From Stictocephala bisonia (lineage: Eukaryota; Arthropoda; Insecta; Hemiptera; Membracidae), in contig JAQJVL010000126.1 in the NCBI GenBank assembly GCA_035578905.1, forward strand, positions 682,001-746,000: DNA of 64,000 bases, read 5' to 3'. Under the pieces are notes generated by a model, which saw only the letters and a list, made by a program, of their open reading frames with translations, made no database searches and had not been told where the DNA came from. Within the stretch, counting starts at the first letter, position 1, and each line of letters starts with the position of its first letter. Both the position numbers and the translations under genes were made by a program. Shown one piece after another: positions 23,691 through 36,039 of the stretch.

Positions 23691-26424
23691 AGTTCCTTTC
23701 CAGAACTTTTGAGCTGTTTGAAATGTATAATAGAGGGTGTGGTTGTTATCTAGCCGATTGCTTTAGTGGTCTCTGTCTATACACTCTCGGCGTTTCTAAC
23801 AAAGACTGCCCAAAAACAGCATTAGTTTTCTGCTCCGAATTTTCAGGATCTGCTGTTATCATAAGCTAGGATTATTAGAATTATAGAGTTGTTTTTTTTG
23901 TATTTCATAATTTGTTTGGTCGTAACTTCAAAAATTATCATTGTTAGTATCTGAAATAACTTTTTTCGTCTTAACTCTTCTATTTCACAAAGGTTACATT
24001 CAAAAGGGGCTCATATTGAAACTTTTTTCTTGATTGAATGACAAAAAACTATTGATTACTCCTCATTCTAGAGTGAGAATCGCAGAAGTGCTGTAACAAG
24101 TGTTGTGCCTGTGTGAACATCTACCTTGAAATTTGATGGCTAGCGCGAAAATTTCAATGATTTTGATAGATCTAATGTGCATATCAAATTGACACGTTCA
24201 AACCCAGAAGACAAAAAAATCTGAATACAATACAAACTACGTGGTATTCTTTCCAGCAACTGACAACAAATTGCTATCATAATCTAACAATAACATTTTA
24301 CATACTTTAACACATCACTGGCAGTTATGAATGTATTAGACACAAATCTAAATCTAAATAACTTGTCAACAAGGCCACATATAATTTCGCATTCAGTTTA
24401 TGTGCATTTACGATAATTTAGATCAATTACATTGCCACTGGCAATGTTTGTTCTTGAGACGACCTGGTTCAGAGTAGATAGGGTAGATTGGATGTTTTTA
24501 TATCGTAATCGATATACTGGCAGAGTAATCATTAAATACAACTACCACTTGATTAATTATTGCTTAATTTCTTGTTTGAGGAAGGTTGATGAAAATTACA
24601 CTGTTTATTTATCTTATAACGTATCATTTTCATGAATCGGGAAGTGTACACATACTTAGTCAATAGGAATTATAGTAATAATGTCTTCAGAATCTAAAAC
24701 AGAAAAGGAAATATAGATATTAGTTAACGTAAGTGAGATTGAAAGTAAGTTTCTATATTTACACCACTAATCGTGCATTGTATGGACTGTGGATGCAAGC
24801 ACTTCTTTTTATGTTGTTATCAGCATAATATACATCGTTAATAAAATCTCCCAAAATTGTTTTTTTTTCATATACAACAAGAAAATCGTTTGATTTTTCT
24901 ACGCCATCTTAATTTTATCCAGCCACTCCCTTATCAATCATGCTGTACACCTTTTCTGGGGAAATTTTCCTAAATTATAATCCTATTTATTCAAAACTCA
25001 CCTTCTTTTCGAGTATTTTGTTCTGCAACTTCCTTTGGAGTAATACTAACGACGTCAAGACAGGTTCAGATCAGTTCCCACTATACTAGATGCTCTAACA
25101 GTCGTCTCAAGTGTCTGTTGATGTGACTATATATATTTTCCTGATATTTTATGCAAGGTTGGGCATTTTTTATTTCTAGTTTGGAACAATTGAATTTTTT
25201 TAACGAGTTTTGGAGTTTTGTTACTAAAGTGTAATTTTTTTTATTTCCATAAAATGCTTACAATATCTGGCCGTGTTAAGTTTCAAACAATTATCAACAG
25301 AGGCAGTTTTAATACAGTGCATAGAACTCAAACAAATATTTAATTTATATTACATTTGGCACATAACGGACAATATGTTAACTAAATCTAAAAATGTTAA
25401 CGTTCACACAATTATATTTTCAACTTCACATAAAATGCTTACTTATCATAAGGCCACATTGTACTGGCAGTAACAGAAAATGTATGGTAATGTGTAGTTA
25501 AGCAAACCATCAAAATAAATATTTTAAATCACTCAACGGTCAAAAGGTTTAGTTCATCAAAATGTTGTGGCTTATTGTTGTAGACAGTGGGTTTTATAAA
25601 GTTATAGTCTAAAAAACTTGTTTTTATTTTTAAGAATATTTTGACGGATACTTTGATGACAATTGTAAGTTAGGTTTACCATTTTTCTCATAGTGTGGTA
25701 GCATGTTGAGTGAAGGGAGTTTTGAATTGTCCAACCTTGACCAATATCGAGTATTTTCTTTTCTACTCAATTAACTCTTTGATTATATCAAAAAATCAGA
25801 ATCGTCAACTGGTTATATATTCAAATATTAAGATAATTTGCTGTATACTTAATTATTGGCAGTTAACCTTGGTATTTGAATCAAATGACAATAATGTTTA
25901 TTTATTTATTTGAAGTTGTGAGTATTTCTGCCCAACTTCTGAGTCCTGTTTTGTGCATCGGCCCTTTGATAATTATCAATTTTTTTACATTAAATATGGA
26001 TATAACAAGTTTGCTGACAATTCTTGTTGACTTAATTGTAGCAATTTGGTAAGAAGAATAGAGTTTTTTAATGAAAGGCCTGTCTACTTCTTTAGCTAGT
26101 TTCTTCAGTTTCTTACGTTTGGTGCCTATCCTTGATTGAGTGCTTTCTTTTTTCACTGACAAATAAAGTTGATTAATATAGATCTCATTTTTAGAAACAA
26201 AAGGTTTGCTACAAAACCCAATAATCAATCAGAAGAAGTAACCTGTAGTTTCTAGGATTAGTCAGGATTTTAAAAAGAATTGTCATATATTTTATATTTT
26301 AGTAAGTAATATACTCCCTCCCTGTTTTAGATTGTCTTTAATAAAAACAACCATATTGATTCTTCTCTGTAAAAGTAATATTGACTCCAAATTTTAAAAA
26401 CACAACCCCACATCTCGATTAAAC
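23691..26424. other. AT-rich non-coding
   Basis: The longest ORF (25902-26228, minus, 108 codons) is Lys/Ile-rich with no recognisable domain, as expected of AT-rich DNA. No repeats of note. Confidence 0.45.
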
Positions 26425-26530
26425 AACTCAAACAAAACGACACCACACTTTAAACTCTATTACTCCACAAATCAAACACCGTATGCTGTAAACAAAACGA
26501 CACCACTCTTTAAACACTATGCTTCTATAT
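26425..26530 (+). repeat. 60-bp imperfect duplication
   Basis: AACAAAACGACACCACACTT at 26431 recurs as AACAAAACGACACCACTCTT at 26491, each followed by TAAACnCTAT. Confidence 0.75.
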
Positions 26531-27324
26531 TTAAAAAAACCATTGACTTTACACTTTCAACGACTAAACTCTACACTTTATACACACTACTGTATTATAC
26601 TAAACAGTACAAAAGTTTATCTAATACTGCGGGATACTATGCCTTGATTCAACATGATCTTGGCCATTCCTGTGTAAACAATGAGCAAGTCTTGATTCCA
26701 TCAGAAAATATTTTTCCACGCTGTAAAATATCTCTATTCTCTCCTCTGTCTTGATTGCACCTGTATTTTATCTTGATTTCAGTACATGCTGCGGCTAACG
26801 TGACTTAAGTACTTGTACATGCCAATTACGTGGTTTCAGATTTAATTCCTGATACAAAGGTTTAATAACAGTCCCCTTTGGACACGTGGCTTTTAATGGT
26901 TTGACGTCTGATTGAACGTGACTAGTTTTCTGCCAAGGCTGCGGTCAGCTGGAGGGCCTCTCTGTCTTCTTGGGCCCGCTAATTGAACCGTTTACTTTCC
27001 AAATAATATGCAACTAAAGACTGTTCGATATACAGAGAACAGTGTTATTGTAAGGTATATGACATGTAACAAGAAAGTGATACAGGCTGTGGAAAAAGTG
27101 TGATATTTCAAATGAATGTTTTAAATAGAATACAACTCGACAGTTTATAGTTTGTTTTCAGATATTTTAACACCAGAAACCTTAGCTATAATTATTTTAG
27201 ATTGTTGTGTGAACTGTGTAATGCCTTCCAGATGTCTTATAGACCCTACTTCCCAAGATATGTACTTTAGTTACTACTCGTAAATTCCTAAAAATGATAA
27301 AAAGTACAATTTTCTGTATCAAGT
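26531..27324. other. AT-rich, with a GC-richer unique patch at 26870-27000
   Basis: The patch contains GGACACGTGGCTTTTAATGG, GGCTGCGGTCAGCTGGAGGG and GGGCCCGCTAATTGAACC: E-box-like and TAAT-type words in otherwise AT-rich DNA. Candidate regulatory sequence only. Confidence 0.3.
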
Positions 27325-27530
27325 GGCCGGCCTGCGTGGTGGTTCAGTGGTTTTTGGCATTCGGACTACGGAGTTAATTGTCTAAGATTCGAATCCTCAA
27401 CTGAATTGATCGTCGTTCTTCACCCGTTGGACATAATTCACGCATAGGCTTGCGTTCCATGTAGGCCTAATCTAGCGAGGGAAGTTATTCCTAAAGAGGA
27501 AAGAGATAGAGCACGTTTTTATGACTTTAG
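27325..27530 (+). mobile_element. tRNA-derived SINE, about 200 bp
   Basis: Starts GGCCGGCCTGCGTGGTGGTTCAG (A-box-like TGGTTCAGTGG) and carries a B box AGATTCGAATCC about 50 nt later, then a non-tRNA body with CACCCGTTGGACATAATTC and ending near AAGAGATAGAGCACG. The tRNA-like promoter head is the evidence. No clean cloverleaf, so not a functional tRNA gene. Confidence 0.7.
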
Positions 27531-28479
27531 ATAGCCCATACAATGAAAAATATTACATTAAATAACTAATAAAAGTTTCAAAAGAGTAATAAATGAGAAG
27601 TATTTTAACTTGCCGAAATATTTTTCCATTTTTTTTTCTTTTAGTTTATTTTTCGTTTTAAGAAAATCCAACAAATTTAAAGATAATTAAATGGAAAGAA
27701 ATTTTTAGAAGACTATACACAATATCATTAATGTAATTAATAAAAATAAAAGCCTCATAATTCAAGAACGTAGGCTATAACATAAATTAAAACATAGACT
27801 AAGTATAAATCTAGAACGCAATTTTAGAGAATCCCAATAAACATGGTAAAATATTAAAAGAAGGAGAGATGAATAATAAATTATAAATACAATTTTTCTT
27901 GTGAATATTTTATGTGGATGAATTAAGCACATTAGAGCGATTATTGTTATTTGATATAGAGCAATCATGTTTTAACACAATGAAAATAGTAAAAAATTAC
28001 CCATTTTGTAAAGCTATTTGAAAAGCAATATATTTAAAAAAAAGTCAGTGTATATCATCTAGTTGAAGTCAAATGGGAATTATTATAAATACTTCACTAC
28101 TCTATTAAAGTGGTTGTTAAGTAATATTTTATCTGGAAGTGTTTTTAAAATTGTCAACGCAACAATTAAAACTTCTCACTTCCGTTCATCGTTCTCTTCT
28201 CCGCTCCCGTTCACCGTTCTCTTATCCGCTCCCTAGCTAATGACGGTTGATTGTTGTTCGTAGTTCTGTTTTACATAAGACATGTTTGTAACAAGTTACC
28301 GTTACATGTAACTAACATCCATATTCCTAATATAATTAACAATATTGGAGTGACGTTTCGTAACAAACTCGACCCTGTAATTAACGTGAAAATCCACCGC
28401 ATTAACGAACGCATAAATCTGATAAACCAAGTCTCGACCACCTTATCGGCTGGCTGAGATCATTAAATCTATTAGGTAT
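27531..28479. other. AT-rich, no gene
   Basis: A short repeat of CGCTCCCGTTCACCGTTCTC-like text lies at 28180-28235. The 68-codon ORF at 28251-28457 has no known domain. Confidence 0.45.
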
Positions 28480-28645
28480 ACGTTACAAAAGTCTGTCGGC
28501 CCTGGGATTGGGAACTGACGGATCCCACTTTTACCGCAAACTTGTAAACCTCGACGAGGTGGCCAGAGCATCTGGGTTACAAGGCCATACCGAGGCCGTC
28601 GCTTGTGTGGGAGGTGTCAATCCTTCTTAAAAGTTTAAAGTAATT
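28480..28645. other. GC-rich unique block of unknown nature
   Basis: Contains GTCGGCCCTGGGATTGGGAA, CCTCGACGAGGTGGCCAGAG and GGCCATACCGAGGCCGTCGC. No ORF or tRNA-like boxes. It could be a TE fragment or a regulatory element. Confidence 0.3.
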
Positions 28646-29099
28646 TACCAGATCTCCATTTGTGTTATTAAGGTACCTTTGCACCTGACACAGAAACCAC
28701 AGAGAAAATATAAACATATGTCTCTTTCTTAGGACAACACTGCTTTCTTCAAGGCAGTTACCACCAATAAAAATCTTTATAAATATGTAGTTTGTCCTTC
28801 AGGATTAGGAGGAGAATAGGAAAAGTGGCTGACAACTGTGCTAGCCCTGCCATCCACACAGAGAACTAACTATTCGATACCCATTTAGCGCACTATTGGA
28901 TGAGACTTCAGTTTCAGTTTTCCTTATGCAAAAAAATATCTAACGCGTAGGTTTTATGGTTATTTCAAACATTTCTAGGATGTTCGGTGCATTTTAGTTC
29001 ATATAAGTATAATCTAAACGTAATTTAAATAGTAATAACTCGTCAATGATCTCACAAAACACGCGTGTTGGACGGCGTTTTTCTCAGAAGTGTGTGATT
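28646..29099. other. AT-rich, no feature
   Basis: Nothing recognised. Confidence 0.4.
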
Positions 29100-29310
29100 A
29101 GTATATTGTGATCCAACGTCGTTACCATTCTAGCATCTAGCATTCTCTACCAGGATTCGCTACTGCGGTCGTAGTTTACCAATTACTTTAGGTGCTGGGT
29201 CAACACTAGGGGCTTATAGGTGCAAATTTTCCATCCTATGACCTGCGGAATCGAACCGGGGAAATTTAGTTCTGGACAATAGCTTACCATTGGGATACTG
29301 ATCACCGTAA
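29100..29310 (-). mobile_element. tRNA-derived SINE, minus strand
   Basis: On the minus strand: GTGATCAGTATCCCAATGGT (A-box-like), then GGTTCGATTCCGCAGGTCAT, a perfect B-box core, then a body reaching about 29100. The spacing fits a tRNA head, but no acceptor stem or full cloverleaf is seen. The body differs from the 27325 and 62195 copies, so this is a separate family. Confidence 0.65.
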
Positions 29311-29762
29311 ATAAGTTAAATTTTTAAGACTTTCTTTGGACAATCTCTGGTAGCCTACATATGCGTTTGTGATAAATTTACATAATCTGTTCGAATGTTC
29401 TTGCAGATCACATGTATACTAGAAATATATCCATGATAACTTCGCTTATACGCACATTATAACTGTTTACATTTTGTAAAAAAAAAAAAAATAATAATAA
29501 TAATAATAGTAATTAAAATAAAAAATCATCATAAACTCCCCAGCTTGTATGTTAAAGACAAGTCATTTCTATTTCGATTTGTCTACTAGATAAGTTATAA
29601 ATGATTTATTTTTCTCAAGTTGACAAATAACAGTTTATATCTATAATTAGGGATCTTTTCGATTATATGTTAGCATTGTTATATAAAGACAAAGTATATA
29701 AAGACAAAGTAATATATTTTCAAGAAGTAAAACATGAGAATATCTTTTACAAGAAGTAAAAC
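29311..29762. other. AT-rich with A run and ATA repeats
   Basis: A run of about 14 As with (ATA)n at 29477-29510. No gene. Confidence 0.6.
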
Positions 29763-29895
29763 AAGTTAGGTTATGCTTCATTAGGTTAGGTTAGGTAAGT
29801 GAGGATAGGTTACGTTAGGGTACATTCCGTTTAAGAGTTAACTTAGATAAATGACGTTAGGTTCGTTATTTTATGTTATGTTAGTAAAGATAGGT
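29763..29895 (+). repeat. Degenerate TTAGG telomere-like block
   Basis: TTAGGTTAGGTTAGG at about 29780 is surrounded by decayed relatives (TTAGGTTATG, GTTACGTTAGG, GACGTTAGG). A similar short block, AGGTTAGGTTAGG, lies at about 32539-32552. Interstitial, not a chromosome end. Confidence 0.7.
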
Positions 29896-30990
29896 TTGGT
29901 TGGCCATGTTTCGCACACTCTTGCAATTTGATGTTCAAGAAAGCAGATATATAATGAAAAGATTCTATAACTGGTGTAATTTCAGCTAAAGAGAACTGTT
30001 CTCTAACCACCGTAGTGTTCCCCCCTCCCTCATGTGGTGAAGTGATCTATGTTCACGCAGTAGCAGGTCATCCGTCCAGGCGAGAACCGCTGTCACATTA
30101 ACCGCCATTGTGTTTAAATAACTAATGTAAATGTTTTAACATTTGTACATTACCTGAAAAATATAATATATTTAGCTGATTTATCTTTTAGGAAGGTGTT
30201 TAAAATCCTGTTGACATTTAAATATATTTACGTAATTATTTGTTCACCTTGGAGTGGAATTTAATGTTCTCTTAAAGTGCTGTGAATTGATTCATAATCA
30301 TGGCTAATTCGTGTTTCCATTGCCAAATATAATACTTGCAATATCAGGAGATAGTTCCGTTATTTAGTAAGATATTATTACTGTGGGAAATAAGATTATG
30401 ACAACTTTCTACCCATATCTAGATTACAATGCTTTCCTGAATATTTAAAAAAATGTTTAACTTAATATCAAAGAATAATCAGATATGCTCATTATTTGCT
30501 CTTATAGTTATCTTTTTTTAGTTAACTCAAAATTTTCTCTTATTCATCGTCATATAGGTTTTTATTTTTACTTCTTTTCCTTGCTCAGTTTTTTAATATC
30601 GTATTTGTAGAAAATATTTATGAAACGTATGATGAGACACTGTAACCTTGTTACTAGCTACTATCTATTGGTCCAATGAGGATTGGTAAGTACGATATTA
30701 AATAGAAAATAGAGAGGAAATAATCCTAACTGCATATTGAAATGCAAACTCCGGGGAGTAAAAGTAATTCTATTCATGTTGAGTTAAGTTTGGCAAATTT
30801 TTATCGGTTGACGCTCATTCAAATATCTTAACAGAAAATGTTAATATTAGTCTAAAAATTCAAGAGACTTACTGGTAATGGTGGTTCGCAACCTTAAAAG
30901 TCTGTCTTTAAATATGTGAAAGCTATGTTATTATTATTATTAGCCAAGGCTTTGCCTAATTTGTTGTTAGTTGTTACTACGTATTTTAAT
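29896..30990. other. AT-rich; small GC-richer patch at 30010-30115
   Basis: The patch includes GGTCATCCGTCCAGGCGAGA. No ORF or repeat assigned. Confidence 0.4.
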
Positions 30991-31237
30991 TTAACGTTAT
31001 TATCTTCTACTGACATATTTGCACGATAATTTTACGTTAATATCTTCTACTGATATATTTGCACGATAATTTAACGTTAATATTTTCTACTGACATATTT
31101 ACACGATAATTTACGTTAATATCTCCATCTGATATATTTGCACGATAATTTAACGTTATTATCTTCTACTGACATATTTGTACGATAATTTAACGTTAAT
31201 ATCTCCATCTGATATATTTGCACGATAATTTAACGCT
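30991..31237 (+). repeat. 40-bp tandem repeat, 6 copies
   Basis: Unit: ATCTTCTACTGACATATTTG then CACGATAATTTAACGTTA. Copies 4 and 6 share the variant ATCTCCATCTGATATATT, hinting at a two-unit amplification step. Confidence 0.92.
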
Positions 31238-31659
31238 AACTACTTATAATTATTATTACAGAATTTTAGCAATTTATTTTTAATAAAAGTACGAGTGTGA
31301 TGTTCGTATCACACTTTATCTTTGGTGATGGTAAACGTTTTCATCGCATTATTTAAAGAAAAACATGAAAGCTTGATCGTACTAATATTGTATTTAACCT
31401 TAATTGTAAACATTACAATTAAAAAATGGTTATTTATATTGTAGTGGGGTTTTGATGGAAATATCCATCAAACAATATAATATGGTTCGGATTCCACATT
31501 AGTCTGTTAATATTGTTGGTGAAACAAAGCGTACTTTGAGTGTAAGACAAAACTAGTATTGGTATAAGTAGTTTATAAATACAACATATATGTTGAGGTA
31601 CAACTTAAAAACTTGCGGTACTTCAACTGACTATGCATGACACAATAATTGCCAAGTCG
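31238..31659. other. AT-rich; holds the TTCGGATTCCA motif shared with 34.4 kb
   Basis: At 31463-31513 the string CATCAAACAATATAATATGG then TTCGGATTCCACATTAGTCT is found inverted at 34393-34450. No ORF. Confidence 0.5.
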
Positions 31660-31865
31660 TCGGCGTCAAGTCAAAGTAAGTTCGAGTAGTCAATCTTGTC
31701 AGCCGAGTAAATCGGGTCAGCTGGCTTGTTAAAATAGTAAATAACGAATTAATTATTTAACGCTATTACGTTAATTGGGGGAAACAAATTAACGATTGGG
31801 TTTATATGACGGATCTAGTGTTAATTGGGCCACAAATGCTGGATAGGTAGAGAGGCTGGTTTTTC
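31660..31865. promoter_or_regulatory. Candidate regulatory island with repeated TTAATTGGG words
   Basis: GTTAATTGGG occurs twice (about 31770 and 31820), with AATTAACGATTGGG between. Upstream text is GC-richer (GTCGTCGGCGTCAAGTCA, CAGCCGAGTAAATCGGGTCA). Clustered homeodomain-like cores in unique sequence near a developmental gene suggest an enhancer; this is inferred. Confidence 0.3.
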
Positions 31866-33810
31866 TACGTATATCAGTAATGAGGGAAAAAAGTTGCAAC
31901 TGAGTGAATGGGACATTTTCTAAATTGGTCGGTCCTTTTGATGTCTTATGAAATGTTCACCCGGTGAATCTTTAGTTCACAACTTCTATTATGCCTTTCA
32001 CAATTGATTGACCTTTTTATCATAGCATTATTAGAATTAATTTAGTTACATTTTCGTAGAGATGGCGATTAAAGCGTTAAGATTACAAAAACAAATTAAT
32101 TGCATTCTTGTATGCCAATAAATATAATTACAAATAGTCAAAATTATTTGGATATTCATTTTGATAGAATATACCAAATCAATTAATTAATATAAAATAA
32201 TAAATTAAATTAATTAAAAGGTACAAGTGTCCTAACACATGAAAAACCAATAACCTTCTGACACATGAAATTGGTTGTCAAGCGCTGAGGGGTTTTACCA
32301 AACCTTTTTCAAAAATATCTATTATTAATACAGCTATCCAAGCCACTGCTGGACAGTTCACAGCCCTGTAGCACCCATACAATCTTACCATCTGTGGGCT
32401 AAACCATGACTTTTTATTTCAACTTTGCGGTTCATGTATATAACTGTAATAAACAAAAGTATTTTCTATCTAATTTAAGTATAAATAAATTTCTGTAAAT
32501 TTTAGCTAAATCTTACCACATGTAGGTTAAAGTGCGATAGGTTAGGTTAGGTTATGTTCCCATATTAGGATAGATTAAGGTGACCGTTCCCCAGACTGCC
32601 AAGCCACCGCTGGGAAGTCGTCAGCACTACAATAGACCGGGCTTAAACACGCTGTTGTATTTCAATTGTACGCTTCGTGTTTATTATTATAACGAATTAG
32701 AGTGAACTTTGTACGATTTTTAAAGATCCATTCTAGTGGACCATAAGTTGATATTAAAAGTTTTTCAATTTCAAATCATTCAAATTTAAAATCCTAAAGA
32801 ATAACGTTTATAGTTTAACATATTTAACTGTACAAAAATAATCGATATCCCTAAAAATTCAACTTAAGGTTCACTATAAAATTTCTTCTACACTTCAATT
32901 GTTACGATACGATAATTATTACGGACTGAGACCACTTCCCCACCCAAAACTGGAAGTCGTGCCAACTGGGGGATGGCTCAAAACCAGTCAGGCGATAGGA
33001 TCATGGGTGGCAGTCGGAGGGTTAAATTACAACTCGGCAGCTGAGCAAAAACTATTTATTTTAAACAAACACTGAAATAAATATTCAGAAAATCCGGCAG
33101 AAGGCCACAATATCAAAAATTACACCCAAAAAGTAACAAGAAACACAAAATTGACGAGAATTACAAATAGGCTAAACACAAAATCAACCAAAACTACAAA
33201 TACCAAAGAAAATACATAACAGATGTACCTATCTGCAAAATTACTAGAGACACAAATATTTAAGAACAAAAAACTTACAATGAAAAATTTAGAAAATTTT
33301 GACAACACCAATTAACCGGCAATTTAGCCCACATCCCATGATTCCACCGAGGCCAAGGAGTAAGCCGGAATCCCTGGACAGCTCCAAATGAAAAGTAAAA
33401 TTGTATTAATCAATCCCTTTTGGTGAAGATTCAAAAAATTAAACAATTAGAAAAAATATATAGCACGGTACCGTATCAATACTTCACTTCAATACACTAC
33501 AATTCACGAAATAACACAAACTAACTTAATCACTAGGCTTAAATATAAAAATAAATAATACCGTAATTTAACCGTAGGGCCTAACAAATATAAAAATTTA
33601 AACAACTATGACAATAAAATAAACTACGGTACTTAAAGATTAATAACAATAAAGTTTTAACATCAAAGTGTAAAAAAATAAATATATATGTATATGTCCC
33701 ATGACTGTGTGTTAGACAAAATGTTCAAGTTCATGGCTAGTTCCTAGGCCTAGGCCTATACTTAAATTGATCAGCACAACTTTTTTTCCTTTTCTTTACA
33801 CTTTTAACTC
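31866..33810. other. AT-rich; two diverged copies of a 100-bp segment at 32333-32455 and 32595-32700
   Basis: CCAAGCCACTGCTGGACAGT and GCCAAGCCACCGCTGGGAAG, then GGGCTAAACC/GGGCTTAAAC, TATTTCAACTT/TATTTCAATTG and TTCATGTAT/TTCGTGTTT mark the pair. The rest is AT-rich without ORFs of note. Confidence 0.4.
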
Positions 33811-34450
33811 TCCCCCCCCCCCCCCAGCTCAGCCGCCGGGAATAAAACGGAACGCACTGACCTGAGGACAAAAGAATCTTACCCAAAGATGTAGGTGGGG
33901 CAGCAGGGTCGCAACTGGGCTCTATACATGGTCCTCAGGCCAGGCTAGCAGTGTAGATGGTAGAACTTCACCCGGAAAGCAGGCTGATGGTTAAAACGTC
34001 CCACTCAAGGACCCTGGAGTTTATGAGCCTCTAGCCCGACATGGTGTAGAGTTCAGTGGCTAAGGTAGACAGGTCAACCCGACAGACCGAGAGGTGGAAT
34101 CATGGAACGACAGTCCGAGCCAACGGCCACTAAAGTAAACAAATCGCAGCGTACGAGCGAACTCAGGCAGCCTGGTAACCCACAGCGAAAAAAAATAACC
34201 AAAACTGTACCGGTCAAACGACCCGGTACAGGACCTAATCTTAGAAATAGTAGGCTAAGCCATGGTTTTGGTGGGGTCTCTATAGGTGAGACGAAACTAT
34301 TTGGTGCCAGGGTATCTTGACACATTCCTCTAACACTAAAGTCACTTTCAACAGGGAAAAATAATACAAGGATTAGTAGCCCAATTTCCAGAGCAACCTA
34401 GGGACAGCAGACTAATATGGAATCCGAATCACGTTGTATTGTTTGATGTT
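33811..34450. other. C run and GC-richer block of unknown origin
   Basis: A run of 14 Cs at 33812-33825 is followed by about 500 bp of mixed, GC-richer sequence. It is open on both strands at 34074-34325 (83 codons minus, 72 plus) with no known domain. It ends in the TTCGGATTCCA-type motif shared with 31.46 kb, so 31463-34450 may be one degraded element. Confidence 0.35.
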
Positions 34451-36039
34451 CGGCTAAATTAATAATAAGCCTTGTACTCAGTTGTTTCTCCTAAAGAACA
34501 CCCGAACTTTGGCCACCACCCGACATGGCCACTCCAGACTTCTCTTTAGTGTTTAGCCTACCTCGATAGCAATCACTGCGCGTACGTCTTGAGAACTGAG
34601 GACAGAAACTATCGCTACCACACAGCTCACAAGTAGCTAAATCCATTGAACATTTTTTGCAGTTGTCTTAATGAACATTCTGTATTTCTTTTATTCAGTA
34701 TCTCTACTCGATGTATATTGTCATGATTGCATTCAATTTTTAATCAATTGAAGAATGTATGTGTGACGAAAATGCCACGGATAGAAGTGAGCCATGGCAT
34801 TTGCTTACTTTTCTACTTTGAGAAAGGCGTAAATGACATCTCATTGATTATTTGCACTTTGGGCGAACAAACTGTTAAGTTGTTTCTGAAATATTATTAA
34901 TGTAATCTTTCTGTTTTTATTGTTTTTCTTCTGATGATAGAGATGTAAATATCATACCACTTTCACTGTGATATATTTAACAGTATGTATATTGCAGGTG
35001 ACAAAGCAACCTGTAGTGAGTGCGTGTAAACGCCTTTCGCGTATCGCACTGCATTTCCGCAACAGTCACATCGCAGTGAAAATAAAGCCAGTTGCATTTT
35101 TAATTCCTTTGTGTTTTTTTCCTTTTTAAAAAGGGTTATTTTTTGTAACCTAAGGATCCTTTTCTAAAATTTACAACTGTGGGTACTCGCCTGAAAAAAC
35201 ACAAATGTCATTCTTCCACTTATATAATAATAATTTAATGAAATAAACAATAGTATGTATAATTGTTACAAATGAAACAGTAAAAATCGATAAGAGAACA
35301 CTATATCAAGTTTTCAAGCCACGTGATTTCCAAGTTTTAACACGGATCCAGTGTCAATTTACAACATAAAACATAAGTGCCTTGAAACTAATATTGGATG
35401 AAATTGTTTATCGGAAATTTGAGCGCATATGAAAATAATGTATCTACATTTAATAAGGACTACAACGTGACCAAGTCATTAATCTCACGACCTCTAGAAG
35501 CCAAGAAAACGTTGTTTCAGGAAATGTATCAGAACATTTTTTCTAGAAAAGTTAAAATTCTGAAATTTATAAAACTTAAAAAAAACATTCCTGTCAAACA
35601 CGTTTCAAAATATAAATTACGCGTTTTTTAGTATTAAAAATGTATAGGTGATGCACACAGTGTTAGAATTGCACCTCAGGTCATTCTTTGCAAATTTAAC
35701 AATTAATGTTTGTCATCTCATCTAAATGTATTTGTATATGGCAATTAAAACAGATCCGTACAGTAAAAAAAACTACTGATAGACACATTAGAACTAAAAA
35801 AAATGCAATTTGTGAAAATGTTTATTAGGGAAAGTATTTATTAGTACCATAGCAAAGCTATTAGTCGGATTAATTTTATTAAATATGTATGTTTTAAAGA
35901 ATCAGTGTATATCTCAAAAGTACTTATGATTTTTACTTTCTCTTAATGACTGACATTAATAAAGCATAGCATCAAACAAATGTACGGCATACTTTATTGT
36001 AAACGCTGTACTTGACGTTTACCTGTAAAATATAAATTA
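34451..36039. other. AT-rich, with a small CpG-bearing patch at 35015-35095
   Basis: The patch has GTAAACGCCTTTCGCGTATC. The 77-codon ORF at 35398-35631 is Lys-rich without a domain. Confidence 0.4.

Noticed and set aside
25902..26228. 108-codon minus-strand ORF
   Set aside because: Lys/Ile-rich composition typical of AT-rich random ORFs; no domain.
27325..27420. tRNA gene
   Set aside because: A- and B-box-like motifs are present, but there is no acceptor-stem pairing or clean cloverleaf and a long non-tRNA body follows; classed as a SINE.
29220..29310. tRNA gene on the minus strand
   Set aside because: The perfect B box is tempting, but A-box decay and the attached body fit a SINE.
34074..34325. 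Overlapping ORFs on both strands (83 and 72 codons)
   Set aside because: Both strands open with no recognisable protein; more likely a GC-richer TE fragment.
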